Below are positions 62,301-64,000 of a DNA stretch of 64,000 nucleotides, in pieces (position 1 is the first letter of the stretch; each line of letters starts with the position of its first letter). Location of the stretch: the NCBI RefSeq assembly GCF_000006565.2, contig NC_031468.1:682001-746000 (forward strand), in the 5' to 3' direction. This DNA comes from Toxoplasma gondii ME49. Taxonomy: Eukaryota; Apicomplexa; Conoidasida; Eucoccidiorida; Sarcocystidae. The notes beneath the pieces were generated by a model that was not told the origin of the DNA, ran no database searches, and worked only from the letters and a program-made list of their open reading frames with translations. The position numbers and the translations under genes were made by a program.

Positions 62301-63216
62301 TCCGGTACAGCCTTTGTTTCTTTCGCATCCGGGCGGCCTGTTCGACGGCCAGGCCTTTTTGAGTTCGTCACCCTTCGCGCGTTGCGGCTCCGTCCCCTTT
62401 TCGCTGCCTCCTCACCTTTGTGGCCCGAACGCGGCGGCCGCCAGTGTTGCCGCCTCTGCAGCCACCCAGCTGCCGTACCTCTTTCTCGAGTTCGAGCGTC
62501 TGGTGGCGACGGCTGTAGGCGGGGCAATTGTCGCCTCCGAAAACCTTCCTGCGTCGCTCTCCTCGTTTGCCTCTTCCCCCTCGAGGCTGGTCTGGAACAA
62601 CCGCGCTGCGTCTGCTCACGTGATCGCCGCAGCCGCACACATGACCGCAGCCGCGCAGGCGATTGCGTTGGAAGCGCAGCAGGAGGCCGAACCGTTCCGG
62701 GCCGCCGATTGTGCTGCGACCGCTAGTTGGGCTCCAAGTGGCGGGACCGCTGAGCACGTGGGCGAGGCAGGCAAAACATCAGGAAAACCAGCGGCGGAGG
62801 CGCCCGAGGACGATGCCGGCGTTCAGAGGCCGACGGAGGGACGCTCACTGGAGGCGAAACGACATGGAGTTTCGAGAGAGGGTCACCGCCTAGGGAGACA
62901 GACAGACAAGAGTGTGAAGTGGGAAGACGCCGAGCTCCGGGAGGAGGTCGGCACAGAGATCATCCACTCTTCTGCAAGGAGGGGGCTCCAGTTTGTGGCG
63001 CCGCTTCTCTCGCCAGACATACGAGGCGGTCGACTCACTTCGCGACCATCGGAAACACCCAGGGACGAAGAAACGTTTGAAAGAAAACACTCCGTTGAGG
63101 CCGCTGAAAGAGAACGCCCAGCAGAGACGCGAGAGGAAGAAGGCGCCTCGTCGGCAGCAGCTCCGGAAAGCAGGGAGGAAGGAGACTTGAGGGACGCCAA
63201 GAGGGTCGAAGCGTGA
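57366..63216 (+). CDS. Unidentified 1060-residue protein with beta-rich N-terminal domain
   Basis: Six exons, 57366-58020, 58553-58594, 58969-59043, 59734-59843, 60239-60347 and 61025-63216, join in frame. The ATG at 57366 (context GGCAAATGG) is the first ATG of the open frame; internal Met codons downstream could also serve. Residues 1-185 are low complexity. Residues 185-365, spread over all six exons, are conserved-looking: RFWKKRKAGMISLVYENAL, GAGFVF, RVPCGKNIQ, SVFVNRQGTLC, LVDLDCKVAVFQ, GYFCVVIAAGDVVVEV. The run of short beta-like segments with LEAG..VYLLVDLD resembles a SPRY or similar beta-sandwich, but this is a guess from pattern. The remaining 690 residues are Ser/Ala/Pro-rich and then charged, and probably disordered. 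Five small introns packed into one domain and a single 2.2-kb last exon are typical of this genome. Role and location unknown. Confidence 0.75.
58318..58398. repeat. TA microsatellite
   Basis: TA tract with GAATA interruptions in intron 1 of the gene at 57366. Confidence 0.9.
59287..59400. repeat. TA microsatellites
   Basis: Three TA blocks within about 115 bases, in intron 3 of the gene at 57366. Confidence 0.9.
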
Positions 63217-63390
63217 ACGCGAATGACGGCAACTCCACACGCCAAAAGACAAAAGCGACAGATCTATTCTTGCTTAACAGGTCATGTGGGTGAGCGTCCC
63301 TCTCTGGAAAGTCCGTTTGTTCAGACGCGCATCTCTGAGTTCGTGCGGACAAGGCCCTGGAAAGCTCCTGGACGCCCTGGCGGAACCTGC

Positions 63391-64000
63391 AGATGTATCG
63401 GTGGGGTGCCAGGACGCTGATGTCGGTGCCACTCAAAGGCAGGAGGTCTGCTCAGTGTGTTCGTTGCGAGTTTTTACTGGGGAAGAAAGGCGAAGTGAAA
63501 GGGCAGTGCTGTGGCCATGGAGGGTGTTTGCAAGCAGAGTTGGCGCAGCCGAGGCTCAATAGGGACCTGAAGTCTCTCTTCGAATGCCCCGCATTTTCTG
63601 ACTCACCAGAAGAGCGGCCCTGGCTGCCGAGGGGCACAAGGACAAGCGCCCAGGAAGTCCTGTGTGATGCAGATTTTGTATTTCTGTGTGTATATCAAAA
63701 CGGTTACCTACGCACAGCTGTGATCTCCGCTGCAGCAGTCTCTTTCCTAACGTTTGTCTGTGCAGAGTGGTTCGGTCGAAGGTTTGGGTGTCTTGTCTTA
63801 GCGGTAAAAGGGAAGGACGAGCATTCTGGTTGCCGCGTTTCTTGTCGGCAGCCCCCGTGAGCCGGTGTCGAAAGTGCCGACTGCGTTGGCATGAGGGAAT
63901 CGATCTCACCGAGGTGTTTGTCTCTCGTGTGCTTGCAAGAACTGACCGGGGCGTTTACCGGGTTCGCCGAGAAGCGGATGAGGCCTCCTCTTCAGTTCTT
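63391..64000 (+). CDS. Possible start of a Cys-rich gene, cut by the window edge
   Basis: After an acceptor-like TGCAG, an ATG at 63391 opens a frame with CVRCEFLLGKKG and QCCGHGGC, a Cys/His arrangement suggestive of metal binding. A second exon-like stretch opens at 63852 after GGCAG and stays open to the window end, with RCRKCRLRW and VSRVLARTDRGVYRVRRE. The junction between them was not resolved, and the first block may equally be a downstream exon of a gene with a 5' exon near 63260. The family is unknown; a zinc-binding domain is a guess from two CxxC pairs. Confidence 0.35.

Noticed and set aside
61125..62757. Minus-strand open frames of 130-196 residues
   Set aside because: Arg-rich shadows of the long coding exon 61025-63216, which is tied by phase to five upstream exons.

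Overview
This window looks like nuclear DNA of a coccidian apicomplexan, almost certainly Toxoplasma gondii or a very close relative. It has intron-rich protein genes with clean GT..AG boundaries, long T/C-rich introns holding TA microsatellites, AGAGACGC-type promoter words, and serine, acidic and alanine low-complexity stretches in proteins. The strongest clue is a secreted four-Kazal-domain inhibitor whose spliced length is exactly 294 residues, the length I recall for T. gondii TgPI-1. Gene models were assembled by hand from reading frame, intron phase and family similarity. Lengths and phases close for the seven main models, but no transcript data were seen.

Layout. 0-3.2 kb: a GC-rich edge and a minus-strand gene for a 185-residue soluble protein that copies only the cytosolic N-terminus of the next gene. 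3.2-10.1 kb: no gene recognised. 10.1-21.2 kb (+): a 17-exon sodium:neurotransmitter-symporter-family (SNF/NSS) membrane transporter. 22.8-33.4 kb (-): two paralogous Kazal serine-protease inhibitor genes (PI-2-like, then PI-1), with a small mitochondrial-looking membrane-protein gene on the + strand between them. 35.9-38.8 kb: two identical tRNA-Ala(UGC) genes in opposite orientation, one tRNA-Ser(GCU), and two unidentified candidate minus-strand genes. 40.1-45.0 kb (-): LSG1, the circularly permuted GTPase of cytoplasmic 60S ribosome maturation. 48.6-55.8 kb (-): a PP2C/PPM protein phosphatase in ten exons. 57.4-63.2 kb (+): a 1060-residue unidentified protein with a conserved beta-rich N-terminal domain and a long disordered tail, divergently transcribed from the phosphatase. 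63.4 kb to the end: a fragment of a possible Cys-rich gene.

The genes do not form a pathway, as expected for a eukaryotic chromosome. The two inhibitors are a duplicated pair with the same eight-exon layout. The transporter and its truncated inverted copy are a second duplication. Main points for a second look: a decayed duplicate linker exon in PI-1 with a broken splice acceptor, a GC-AG intron inside the G3 motif of LSG1, the soluble N-terminal-only transporter paralog, an all-phase-1 modular exon design in both inhibitors, and a tRNA gene apparently nested antisense in an intron. No CRISPR array, virus or bacterial element was seen.
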